64,000 nucleotides of DNA from Cristatella mucedo (Eukaryota; Bryozoa; Phylactolaemata; Cristatellidae), in NCBI GenBank assembly GCA_009760855.2, contig WPIO01000008.1, positions 2,891,001-2,955,000 of the forward strand, read 5' to 3'. The first letter of the stretch is position 1; each line of letters starts with the position of its first letter. This document shows positions 25,968 to 51,105 of this stretch, piece by piece. A program made the translations under genes and the position numbers. The notes below the pieces were generated by a model. The model was not told the origin of the DNA. It did no database searches and worked only from the letters and a program-made list of their open reading frames with translations.

Positions 25968-27369
25968 CCATCTGTAACTCCACAAAGCCACAAATACTGT
26001 GTGGGTGCTACGAAGGAGAGTTTTGTATAGCACTCTTGCAGCCTATGCGGCTTCCGGTACGCATTCGGTAGCCAATAGACTTCATCTCATGCAACAACGA
26101 GAAAGTGGGAAACATAGCAGAGTCGGAAGAGCAGTTGAGGTAGTGAGTGGCATGGAAGTAGTAGCTCAGGACCGCTGGAAAGGGTGTCGTAGTCGGTCGC
26201 AGGAGAGTTGTCGTTGCGTAAGAATCACGGATGCGAGTTCCACAGCGGATCAAAATTACCTGCAGAGCTAAAGCTTCTGTCACCAGCGGTCTTTAAGCGG
26301 AGGAATGGAACAGCTAGTTTATTGTCCATAAGGACCTGAGGGCACGAGAGGGCTGGAACTGGTGTATCAGTTCAGCCAGGTATGGAGGAGCCAAGCCGTG
26401 TCGGGCCTTATGTATCCGAGTAAGAACTTTGTTCTGTATTTGTTGATCAACCGGCAGCCATCCTAGCTCTTTTAGTAAAGCAGACACATGTTCAAACCTC
26501 TGGGTTTTGCAAACTAGCCATGCAGCCATATTCATAGCCATTTGCAGTGACCTTGTAACTTTTTTGGTAGCCCAGCCAAAAGGGAATTAGAATAATTTTA
26601 ACCGAGACAGAACTAAGGAGTTAGATCAATTGCTTGCAAACCCCGGCGGAAGACAGCTCTTAATCTTAGGTAGGGATTGGACGTGATGGCTAGCTGTGGA
26701 AGCAGTCTCCTGAATATAGCTTTTTAGATTTAGGCAATTGTCGAATACGACACCTAAATTTAAAGCACTTGGAGATCGTCGCACCATAACATCACTTATT
26801 AGAAGAACGAAGCTTTTTAACCCAGCCACACGCTTAGGGAGTCCTACCATCAGCAGTTCAGTTTATCGCAGTTTAGTTTCAAGAAGTTTTTCGACATCCA
26901 TGATCGAATGTTGGCAAGGCAAGCATTCTGTTTATCAGTTGCTGCGGCTGATTCCGACGGTTTGAATGACAAATAAAGCTGTGTATGGTCAGCATAAAGG
27001 TGATATCCTATTCCGTGGGCCTTTATAACTTTTCCTAGAGGTTGAGTATAAATGGAGAACAGCAAGGGGCCAAGAACTGACTCTTGAGGGACTCCACAGG
27101 TGACTGGTCGGGTGGATGAGATCTTCACACGACACGGATTGAACGCTATCAAGTAAGTACGCTTTTAACCACATCAATGCCTCGTCTGCCAGACCGATCG
27201 TTATTCTCAATCGTTCAAGTAGAACATCTTCATCAATTTTTTCGGAGGCAGCTGATAGATCTAGCAGCGCTAGGGCACTGACATTCCCGCCATCGTTGCT
27301 GCTTAGGATGTCATTATCAACACGGAATAAAGCAGTTTCAGTGGAGTGCCGCCGCTGCTGGCGTACCAT
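25968..27369 (-). mobile_element. L-beta LINE with reverse-transcriptase domain, inactive
   Basis: This is the longest L-beta copy. On the minus strand, frames from 27,369 downwards encode palm motif A as DLSAASEKIDED and motif C as HLYADHTQLY, preceded by GVPQESVLGPLLFSIY. They continue into the thumb-like C-terminus (KELGWLPVDQQIQNKV) and the 3' UTR, ending near TAATGTATCTCC. Family members normally have FDTID and YADD, so both catalytic aspartate positions are altered, and the frame is broken several times. CR1/L2-like affiliation is inferred from these motifs. Confidence 0.8.
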
Positions 27370-28099
27370 TTAGACATAATATTAAATATGGCATAATATA
27401 AGTTTTGGTAATATATGATACCACCCTCATTAGCGATTGGTCGGGTGGACATTCATCTGGCCTAATTTTGGAGCAGCAGCGCTGTCTGTTTAATCGGCAA
27501 GTTGCCTCCAGCGTTAGAGAGACAACTGCCGTAGAGAGTTAACTCTTGCGGAACATCGACATGGTTTAGCCCGTACAAAGCAGCGTTTAGACGAAGCGAA
27601 GTTTAATTGCCGTCGCGTGTAGCGAAGAATGTCTGTCGACGACCGACACCACCAGTTTGTTTCCCTACGCACTGAGCGTGGGGGGAGGAAGCACGAGTCT
27701 CTCTTCACCTCTTCAGCCCACAGGACTCGCCTACCTCCCAGCGGCTGCCGCATGTCGCACGAATCATAGGAGCAGCACTCCCCACCCGCATACCTCATCA
27801 ATCATACGGTATGCACCTCACACCCTGCAATCGAACGCTACACCGATCAGGGGGCAGCCCCCGGATCGATCGCATCGAACAAGCAAGGGGGCGGGCAGTG
27901 AAACTCCAAGGCCACATACAGCAGAGTCGTGTTTCCGAGGCTGGTTTTTTCAGACGTCAGTTTTTCATCGGTTTTCCGATGGTTAAACTAACAGACGAAA
28001 GGCCGCATTTAGGCGATCTGTTATGCCATCGGGTTTTCCGTTGGTTTTCCGTCAGTCATCCGCAAAGTAAAAACCATATGAACTGATTTAACAAACTCA
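27370..28099. other. Unassigned intergenic DNA
   Basis: No recognised motif. GGTTTTCCG(A/T)TGG-like words recur at 27,969-28,045. Confidence 0.4.
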
Positions 28100-28241
28100 T
28101 TTTTTATAGCGGCAGAAGAGCCCTAACCGCTATCACCACGGCTTACAGTTGGCAATAAAATATGGCCCTCTACAGGATTCGAAACCTCAACCTTGACTGT
28201 GAAGAACGAGCACCTTTTCTCCTGGGCTATCGCAATGGGAT
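28100..28241 (-). mobile_element. SINE-alpha, degenerate
   Basis: Minus strand: a B-box-like GGTTTCGAATCC and the tail AGAAGAGCCCTAACCGCTAT on the + side. The A-box half has diverged. Confidence 0.65.
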
Positions 28242-28938
28242 CGCAGCGATTGGGGCGGTAGAGAGCGTTTTCGCACGGCCCACGGTTACACTTATACGGA
28301 CTGACTGTGCAAGATTCGAATTTGAGAGACCGCGTCTCATCATTGATGAGCACCTGCAGCCCATTCACTCGTCAAATCGACCGCAGCGGGCTCGACAATG
28401 CCAAGGTCGGTCGCTCAGTTTCCCTTTAACACACTGCGCTATTATGCCGCTTATTAGGCCGCGGCGTGTGCACATCAGTCAGGCTCACAGCCTAGCGGCT
28501 TTATGTCTAATCGCCCTCTCATTAATTTATAGATTTCGGTATTATTTACGCATTGTGTCCCCTAAACAGGAATCTGCCTGACACGCCTCAAACACTCCGC
28601 TGGCGCACTTCCGTCTGCTGCTGTTTACTGCTACCGGAGGCGGGTTCTGGTAGTAGTCACGTCTGATTGGTCGACTGGTCTCAGCTTCCGCCAGTTTTGC
28701 GAGAGAAGCCGAGCACGTTGCCGGGAATCAGTTTTTTGTCCCGACACCGACGGCCCACTGGGAATGATGACGTATGCAGAAAAACCAGCGAAAATACCTA
28801 TGGAATGTTGAACTAAAAGCGACCGTGAAAATATGGCGTAACTAGGTTTCCCATCTAGGGGGGGCTCTTGCTTAGAGGGCGTGGTTAGAACAGCGAGTGT
28901 CGCAGTTCAGCCTGCGTGGGAGCGGCTGTGCATACCAT

Positions 28939-43341
<14,403 letters not shown>

Positions 43342-43419
43342 CGGCGTGAAGAAGCTGCAGCCGAAACCACGCTGTAGACCGCTGCTGCCGCTCTCGTCCT
43401 AGTCCAATTGTGGTTGGCT

Positions 43420-44226
43420 CACGGTCACGTGCTGACATGCCAGGCATTCTGGATCCTTCTGCTTTCATCCGGCAGGCAGTCTGTTTGGCTCCATTGATCC
43501 ATTTGCTGATGGCAGCTACAGTGTGAGAGGGAACCGATGTGGCCGTCTCTGCTGTCAGCATTAAATGAGGTCTCTCTCTTTACTTGCAGTGCAGACCGGT
43601 CTGCCGTCGGTGCCCCTTGTACACCATACAAGCTAGAGCTCACAGCTGTTCCTTGGCAAGCTCGTATGTGTGAACCGTCTACCGTGTACATGCAAACTTT
43701 GTCAAGCATGCCGGAACAGCCGCCACCTTCGTTCGTCTGACGTACACGGCCTGACGTTGCTGACGTACACGGCCACAGCGATATCCGTGTTTTATCTACC
43801 TTCCGCTGACTCTCCATTTCCGCTTGTCCGTTTCCACCATGGTGCTTGCACCGCCCTCGTGTTGCGATACTTTCGCCTTGCCGAGAACGTGCACGACCTG
43901 CTTGGGCATGCTCGGGCATGCCGAAACCTCTCGGCCTTCACCGTTGCTCGTTCGTTGGCCTGTTCCTCACGTCCACTGGCTGCATTGAGTTGTCTGTCTC
44001 TAGCTCCGGCACTTCTACTGCCTGCTGCTTCTCTGCAATGATGCAGTGAAGGCTGAGAGGCCGAACCACGTAGTTTGCGCTTGTGCGTAATCTCATTGCC
44101 GACTAGTTTTCCGCTGTGCCACGATTGTGGTCCGGCGATTATTCTGCTGCAGCCGAGAATGGCTGGCACTCTCAGCCGAAGCTGCAGCTCCCGGGTTGCG
44201 GTCGCATGGCTTTCTCTTGCCGCCAT

Positions 44227-44295
<69 letters not shown>

Positions 44296-44706
44296 CCGCT
44301 GAAGGGAGCGCGCAAGCAGGCTCACTGGCTACCAGCATTGCCAAGAATTGTTTTCTTTCTGTGTTTTGGGATTGTTCACTGCATCAGCTCATCCTTCCGG
44401 CAGTTCACCTGCTGAGCTACGGGCTTGGTGGGCCAGAGGGGAGCAGCATGCAGCTCATTTGAGTTGGGAACTCGTGTGGCTCAAGCAAGAACCCATCACT
44501 GAACGCCACGCTGTCTGGGCGTATGGCTAGCCCTACTTAACATCGCTGGCCGACTGGGGTTTCAGAAGCCAGTGCCTCGTGGAAGCAAAGTCCTGCTGCT
44601 GCTGCCACTGCCTAGTCAGCTAGCTGCCCCGCCAGACCGAGCGAGCATCTAGGAGCCCGGCGCGTTCCTGTGAGCCGGCCGGAGCTTCTGCCATCTGCGT
44701 CTGTGC
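43420..44706. other. About 1.3-kb insertion in the copy B 3' flank
   Basis: Flanks GGTTGGCT and CTTTTGTTGGCAGC are adjacent in copies 0 and A but are separated here. The insert holds a (TC)n run and several short open frames, none recognised. It may be a mobile element with a 3-bp target duplication (GCT) or a retained DNA fragment. Confidence 0.7.
44228..44292. repeat. (TC)n microsatellite
   Basis: A pure TC run inside the 1.3-kb insert. Confidence 0.97.
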
Positions 44707-44789
44707 TTTTGTTGGCAGCTGCCATTCTCGATAGCAGCATAGCATTTGTTGATGTTTACTGTACACTATTGGCATTTCGTGTTGCAAGG

Positions 44790-44795
44790 AAGTAA
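44790..44795 (+). promoter_or_regulatory. Possible variant poly(A) signal AGTAAA, copy B
   Basis: Conserved equivalent of the site in copies 0 and A, but displaced to about 1.45 kb after the stop by the insert. Confidence 0.25.
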
Positions 44796-44917
44796 ATACA
44801 TTTTCGTTGTAAGCAAGTGGCATCCTGTGCGCACGTGGTACGGCATGCACTTTGTACTCTCGCTCAATTAGTCATATTGACGTGGGGCTAGGCTCACTTC
44901 ATGCAATGCTGTAGTAT

Positions 44918-45085
44918 ATATGCTTGCTGATTGAACAGCCTCTTTTTGTATAGCGACAGAAGAGCCTTTACGGCTATCACCACCGCTAGCAGTGGCGATA
45001 AAGAATCGCCCACCGCAGGAATCGAACCCACGACCTCGGGAAGGAGGTTGTGAAAGCAACCACCTTACCAAGTGTACCATTGATA
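44918..45085 (-). mobile_element. SINE-alpha in the copy B 3' flank
   Basis: Minus strand: the A-box region near TGGTACACTTGGTAAGG, B box GGGTTCGATTCC, and tail AGAAGAGCC on the + side. The flanks match a continuous stretch near 1,740-1,765 of copy 0, so the empty site is known. Confidence 0.82.
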
Positions 45086-45287
45086 GAGTTGCAGCATCTG
45101 CACACGTGCGCACATAAGCAGCAGCCCCTACAAGCAAGTGCTTTTCGAGGGGCTGCTGCCGACTCCGGCTTCTCACAGGTGACCCGTTTAGATTCATTCG
45201 TGCATATATATGTGTGCATGCATTCACGCAACATTTATAAAGCGCCCTAGGAGAACCAGATCTCTTTGTAGGCATTTTTTGCTTATA

Positions 45288-45446
45288 CCAAACAGCCCCT
45301 TTTTGTATAGCAACAGAAGAGCCTTGATGGCTATCACCACAGCTTGCAGTGGTGATAAAGGGTCGCCCACAGGATTCGAACCCACGACCTTGGGGCCGAG
45401 GTTGTGAAAAGCAACCGCCTTACCTAGTGTGCCATTACGGCTCAAT
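45288..45446 (-). mobile_element. SINE-alpha, second insertion in the copy B 3' flank
   Basis: Minus strand: A box TGGCACACTAGGTAAGGCGG, B box GGGTTCGAATCC. It interrupts GCATTTTTTGC..ATACC/GGAAGCATGT, which is continuous in copies 0 (about 1,960-1,995) and A. Confidence 0.85.
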
Positions 45447-45597
45447 ACAGGAAGCATGTTGTTTGTCTAGTCATAACGTGCATCGTTTCAGAACTCGCAA
45501 GCATTTACTGGGGCATTTCACTCGTCCGAAGCAAAGGCTTTGTAAAACACTTGTGCTGGGTTTTTAAACGTTAGATCAGGAGTTGATGCTACCTCAA

Positions 45598-45885
45598 TCG
45601 GTAGTGAGTTCCAGGCAATGGGAGCATGGCGGCAGAGGGCACGATCGCCAAGCGATTAGAAGCTCTTAAGAGGCGCAGCAGCCAAACGACCCGAGTCAAA
45701 AGAGCCTCCAGTGCAGCCAGAGGATTAGGATTTTTATTTCGGAAAGGAACGATAGAAGCGAGAGAGGCCTACATGTGGCAGGTTTCTCGTTGAAGTCTGT
45801 ATCCTGCTCTCGGTGGGGAGTTATTGCAGATTGGTGAGAAGTGGACTAATGTGGCGCGCACGACATCCGTGACAGACAGCGAGCG
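45598..45885 (-). repeat. LINE ORF remnant in the copy B flank
   Basis: The same remnant as 2,290-2,400 but longer: CGATCGCCAAGCGATTAGAAG, then a TGGTGAGAAGTGGACTAATG word typical of the L-alpha ORF. Confidence 0.55.
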
Positions 45886-46750
45886 GCTAGCTTTCGATTG
45901 TTGCAGCAACTATCAGGGTCCCATTCGCACAGGCGTTTTCTTTTTGCACCTTCGCCCTTTGCTGCTGGAGGCCTGAAAAGCTCATACATGGCATCCATGG
46001 CCGTCAGCTTTGGCCGCCTCTCTCACAGGCTTCCAGGTGGCGACCAGGAATTGTTCTGACTTCGGTCTTCTCTCTGTCAAGGATTCTTTCACCGTCACCA
46101 CTGGGCAGGCACCACTGAATGCTTCGTTTAGCCTCGTTGCTCAAATGCTTAAACGAAAATCTGATGCACCGTAGAGCCTAGTGGTAGCACCTCAGTCGTC
46201 GGAAGCTCGTTAACGCCGAGCCTGCTTCGTCAAAGCGTTCGAACTTGGACTTGCCGGTGCTGCCAGTAAAAGATACAGCACCACAGCAGCAGCGCCTGCA
46301 AAAAACCTCTACGAGAAATGCAGCCGCGAATCTGCCCTTGTTTTGCCGACTGCTGCACCAATCAAACCGGGCCAAGCAATCCCGTGGACAGGAAGTAGGT
46401 GGCCCGGCCGTTGACTGGCCTAGTTGCATTGTATGTCGTCAGGCAGGCAGGCAGGCAGTTGAATGCTTGTGCAGGAGCCTAGAAATTAGCATTCTGAAGG
46501 AGCCCAGAGTATACAAAGTCGTCAGTCATTATTTTGGGGGCTTCAAATTCTTCAGCCAGCGTTTATCCAGAGCCAGAAGGGTGCCAACGACGACAAAAGA
46601 CGACTTACCAGCCGATTCGTTTAAGATGCTGACAGAGTGTTGCAAACAAGGAAGCTTCCGAACGATCCAAACTGGAAAAAAGCAGCTGGATTTTGCTTCG
46701 CCTCTGCTGACAATGAAGAACTGAAAGCAAGAAAGCTGCTGGGATAATTG
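45886..46750. other. Unassigned intergenic DNA
   Basis: An open frame at 46,245-46,724 (159 codons, +) has no recognised motif and no supporting splice or composition signal. Confidence 0.35.
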
Positions 46751-46751
46751 T

Positions 46752-46821
46752 CAAGTGCCTAGAAAGAGACTGAGTTCTCTGAAGAAACTTAATCAGATTT
46801 ATTATTATTATTATTATTATA
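46752..46821 (+). repeat. L-alpha tail only
   Basis: GTGCCTAGAAAGAGACTGAG, then (ATT)n at 46,800-46,819: just the last 70 bases of the LINE. Confidence 0.7.
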
Positions 46822-46879
46822 TGAGGAGTTACTCAATATTATTAATAGGCTCCTCTACCTGCACAGTATTCGTCATCTA

Positions 46880-47032
46880 AATATAAATAAAATTTAATTC
46901 ATTTATATAGCGCCCCAAGAGAACTTGATCTCTATTCAGGCGCTTCACATATGCCTCGGGGCTCGAGCCCACGACCTCAATCAGACCTTGGTCGTGGCGA
47001 GCCCCTTAACCGCTAGACCAAACCAGCTCGGC
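46880..47032 (-). mobile_element. SINE-beta, well preserved
   Basis: Minus strand: A box TGGTCTAGCGGTTAAGGGG, B box GGGCTCGAGCCCC, tail GAAGCGCC..AGAGATCAAGTTCTCT..GGGGCGCT, and end AATGAATTAAATTT. Confidence 0.85.
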
Positions 47033-48437
47033 ATCTCCACTGCTCTTCCCAGATCTCTTTTGTCTTCGAGCGGTTTTCTTTTTAGCTGTACTTGACATGC
47101 ACGCACAGTACATGCAGCCTTGACTGGTGCATTGACTTCTCTCGCCTTGTCAGGGTTGACTATGTATTCTTTCATAAGCACTCAAACATATATTCCTAAC
47201 TTTTATATAGCGCCAAGACGACCCTTAACCCTCATTGAAGTGAATGCGCGTCGTATGCAGAAGAATAGCCTGTGATTATCACAGTTTTCAAAAAATGCGC
47301 ATTTCTCCCGGACTGCATTCTCTGTTGGACAGCTGATAAGTGGCCAGACATGACTGCTGCGTTGTCGTAGCACAGCCACTTAAGCAAGCCCGTAACCGAG
47401 TTCAAGGGGTCAGAGACTAATTCCCGCCAAACCCGGCATACTCCGGCCACGCTGCCGCTCGCCATGCCGCCGAGCTAGGGTAAGACGAGCGGTCGTCAGG
47501 TTAGACCTCTTTATGATAACGCTTGCGCCAACAACAACAGGGGAACTAAACAAGTCTACAGGAAGGGTCTTATACACAGTACACTACGGGGGCGCAAGAC
47601 GACGCAGCAAGCGCGAACAAACGTGTTAGTTGGGGTCAGTCGGCTTCTGCAGTCCTGTCGTTGTACCAACTCCGAATCCAACAGTACGAGCGTACGCCGT
47701 CCAAAACCCGGCTGGCTGAGTAACTGCTGGCTAGTCCGAGTCGACAACTACCACAGTCGTAAGCTTCGACCGAAAGACGCCAACACACGGGGGGGGGGTC
47801 ACGGGCACGCTACACGGGGAAAGCGGAATAAACAAGTCAACAATGAGCGAGCTATCCAGCTCCGCTCGGGCCTTGGGTACTCGTTCCCTTGCGTGCGTGG
47901 CAGCATCGCCGGAGCACGCCTGCACGAATCCAGGTGCATAACTCGGCGAGACCGGGAGCCTCCAACACCATGACTTATTTGGCAAACTTCCCGCACCCAA
48001 GAGCCCCGGTGAACTATCGTCACCACACATCCGGCAATGCATAGGTCTGACCCCGGCCTAGCCGGTGACCCTCATTACAGCCGCCTGGTCCCAGCCAACC
48101 GAACCCAGCCTGGGTACAAGCCTAGCTTGTGGTGATCTAATAATAATAATAATAATGTTAGTGTGTCGATGCTCAGCTACCGCCCTTGATGCCACGCAGC
48201 CCAGCCCGTCTTTGGCAGGCAGGATGAGGAGGGCAGTAAAAATATGGACGGAGGGGGGTGAACGACCGTGTGCTTGATGCACTTCGAGTGCCAGCTGAAT
48301 ACACTCTGGTTGAAGCCCCTTCGGTATTTCCGTGTCGTCGTCGTCGTGTGTGTGTGTCGCAAGAGCATCAAGCTACAGCTCGGTCTAAGTCTGTAAACAT
48401 GTTTAAGTAACTCAGCCAGCACTAGTCAAGTCCAAAG
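47033..48437. other. Unassigned intergenic DNA
   Basis: CpG-rich at 47,440-48,060. (TAA)n at 48,138-48,156. No gene recognised. Confidence 0.4.
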
Positions 48438-48682
48438 AGGAGCGAGTTAGAGAAGAGCGATTTAGAGAAGAGCGATTTAGAGAGGAGCGAGTTAGAGGGG
48501 CAAGTTAGAGAGGAGCGAGTTAGAGAGGAGCGAGTTAGAGAGGAGCGAGTTAGAGAGGAGCGAGTTAGAGAGGAGCGAGTTAGAGAGGAGCGAGTTAGAG
48601 AGGAGCGAGTTAGAGAGGAGCGAGTTAGAGAGGAGCGAGTTAGAGAAGAGCGAGTTAGAGAAGAGCGAGTTAGAGAGGAGAG
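48438..48682. repeat. 15-bp minisatellite, about 16 units
   Basis: The unit is GAGCGAGTTAGAGAG with few variants, mostly AGAAG for AGAGG at both ends. The centre is homogeneous. Confidence 0.95.
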
Positions 48683-48949
48683 AGATTGATATTCTCACAT
48701 GAGAAGGTTTAAAAAGATATGCAAAATCCATTTTGCTTTTGGCACCCTTGGCCTTGGTGCCCTGGAAATTCGTGCACCCTGCTGACCACCTCCTTACTGC
48801 TTCCTCCAGCTTCCAAAGGCGCCTCTCGTGACATCCACTTGCTTGAGATCGAGTTGCCGAGACCTCCGAGAAGACCTGTGCCAGCCAGGGATCACTAGTA
48901 GATGCCAAAAGGAGATGTGAATTGTGGCGAGTTGCAGTTGAACGAAGAA

Positions 48950-49440
48950 TCCACCCAAGGACACAGACGCCTGGAGAACTCTCTCAAGATTTTGGTCTCA
49001 CGGCAGAGGAGGAGAATCCAAGAATCATGAAGGACAGCATAGACTATCTCCGACGAGAAATTACAACTAGATTTTCCCAGCTCACAGATCTTGATGCCTA
49101 ATCTGGTTTCTCGTTGGAAGTTGAGAAGCTTTAGATGACACTTGACCAGACCAAAGCCAGCAACACTACAACTCATGTCTTTCATCGTCAGTTATGGAGA
49201 AGATGTGCTTCCAAATTTGAGAAGTTGCCTTGCAAGTTCTTTTCAACGTATCTGTATTAGTTGCCAGTAGTGAACGCTCCTTTAGCAAGCTGAAAATGAT
49301 CCTGTCTCACCTGAGAGCGTCAATGGGGCAAGATCGATGCCTTGTTAAACATAGAGAAAAAAACATTGGAAAATATTGACTTTCAAACTATAATAGACCA
49401 GTTTGTCACGTTCACGGCCTCAAATATTCAAAACCTGAAA
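48950..49440 (+). pseudogene. hAT-type transposase relic
   Basis: The + strand shows the C-terminal dimerisation region of a hAT (ZMYM/ZBED-like) transposase: SSERSFSKLKMILSHLRASM at 49,266, then after a frameshift LNIEKKTLENIDFQTIIDQF. An upstream piece reads YLRREITTRFSQLTDLDA and a stop. Frames are broken and no terminal inverted repeats were found. Confidence 0.75.
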
Positions 49441-50190
49441 AATTCAACTAAGTTAAAGCTGCGATAGCTACCTGGTACCTTTAAAAGTTAATAAAACTTT
49501 CTCGACTCGATTTGCCTGCCAGCGTGTATTTTGTGTATTTCTTCTGTGGTTGAACTATTTGCATCAATTTTTGCCAAGTAGAGGGGGGCCATTTGCAGTC
49601 TTGTCATCGGGTGCCGAAAGGTCTCACCAGGCCTCTGATCTAAGGACCTGCTAAGGTATCTGTAACTTGCAAAACTTGTATGGCCGAGACTTTTCCCGCA
49701 AAACACCCCCGTCGTCGCAGTTTCGCAGTTGCCTCTGTCCGAGTGGCCCTCGAGGCTAGCGTCGGCCTAGCGATAGCTTGATTCGTCTGCTTTTAAAAAA
49801 AAGTCATCTGAGCTTACAACAGGGGAGCTAAACAGTACTGCTGCGTGAACGCCGGATACTGCACGCAAGATGGCGCACGTAATTCTCGGGCGGCCAGAAG
49901 CTGACCGCGGTGCCCTGGAACGAGCAGCGCACCGTCGCCCGAGACGCACGGGGGCCTGCATGACTGGGCAACTGCCTACTCGGTGTCAGTATCCATCAGC
50001 TGCATCGACGGAGGGGCACTACGAACGAGACGTCCACGCAGGTCCACGCAGAACAACGCGGCCGCTTCGCCGCGTCCGCGGGTAACCGGCGTAATTTTGT
50101 TCGTCGGCTGCTGACAGTGGCGTCCACGTAAGCGCGAGCACTCACCGGCTCCGAGCGCTCGCGCTCGGCGCCGCATTCCTCGTCTGAACT
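49441..50190. other. Unassigned intergenic DNA
   Basis: CpG-rich from 49,850 to 50,180. No gene recognised. Confidence 0.4.
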
Positions 50191-50193
50191 CCT

Positions 50194-50284
<91 letters not shown>
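50191..50284. repeat. (GA)n microsatellite
   Basis: A pure GA run. Confidence 0.97.
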
Positions 50285-50286
<2 letters not shown>

Positions 50287-50394
50287 CCAGCTTCCGGTCG
50301 GCTACCCGTAAGGTAGCGGCTGTTCTCACGCATCCTGCCTCGAGTCAAAGGGCAAGCCGTGCCGTGCTTTTCACTTTCCCATTTGCGCTTCGCG

Positions 50395-50993
50395 TGATAA
50401 TAATAAATAATAATAATAATGTACTTGAAAAAGTGCCCTCAGAGAACTTAATCTCTTTCTAGGCGCTTTACATTTGCTGCAAAGGGAAATGCAATTTAAT
50501 GGTAAGTAAAATCATGCTTGAAAAACAAACAAAATGAATAACATGGTTAGGGGTGACATGCACAGGGTCAGCATGCAAATGTGGTTAGTGGCAGCATGCA
50601 CAGTGTCAGCACGCATAAGCACATCAATGACGAATCACAGGGACCCACTAAATGCTGTCCTAAATAGGTGTGTTTTTAGGTTCCTTTTAAATGTGGTCAG
50701 GTCAGGGGATGTTCTGACGCAGGTCGGGATGGAGTTCCAGGCTTTGGGAGCATACGAGCTAAATGCACGGTCTCCAAAGGATTTAAGGTTTGTACGAGGT
50801 ATTTCTAGACTGTTGGATTCCGAAAAGCGGGTGGTACGATGCTTGGCCTGGTGGGATAGTATATCTGACAGATAGGCTGGAGCCATAGAATGAAGGGACC
50901 TAAAAGTGAGCGACGAAACCTTGAAGTCAATCCGTTGCTTGACTGGTAGCCAGTGCAGGTCGGCGAGAAGTGGAGTAATGTGGCAACTGCGAT
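50395..50993 (-). mobile_element. L-alpha LINE, 5'-truncated
   Basis: Very similar to the 36.4-37.0 kb copy. It includes the KAWNSIPT end of the ORF, the hairpin and an (ATT)n end at 50,398-50,420. Its 5' end abuts an L-beta fragment of opposite orientation at 50,994. Confidence 0.9.
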
Positions 50994-51105
50994 GTCTGTC
51001 GGCTACCGAATGCGTACCGAAAGCCGCTTAGGCTTCGAGTGGGCTATGCGTAACACCCACTTAGTCTTTGAGACTTTGTGGAGTTACAGACAGAGGTACA
51101 GTACA
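50994..51105 (+). repeat. L-beta LINE 3' fragment
   Basis: TCTGTCGGCTACCGAATGCG to CAGAGGTACAGTACATTA, the last 110 bases of L-beta. Confidence 0.8.

Noticed and set aside
43425-43919. 164-codon minus-strand frame in the copy B insert
   Set aside because: No motif, no splice context, and it overlaps comparable frames on the + strand.
43670-44050. Chemoreceptor-like or other membrane protein in the insert
   Set aside because: Short hydrophobic stretches only. Frames end quickly and no family motif is seen.
46245-46724. 159-codon + frame as a gene
   Set aside because: No recognisable domain and not conserved in the paralogous flanks. Left as unassigned.
48438-48682. CRISPR array
   Set aside because: The 15-bp units are contiguous with no spacers, and the genome is eukaryotic.
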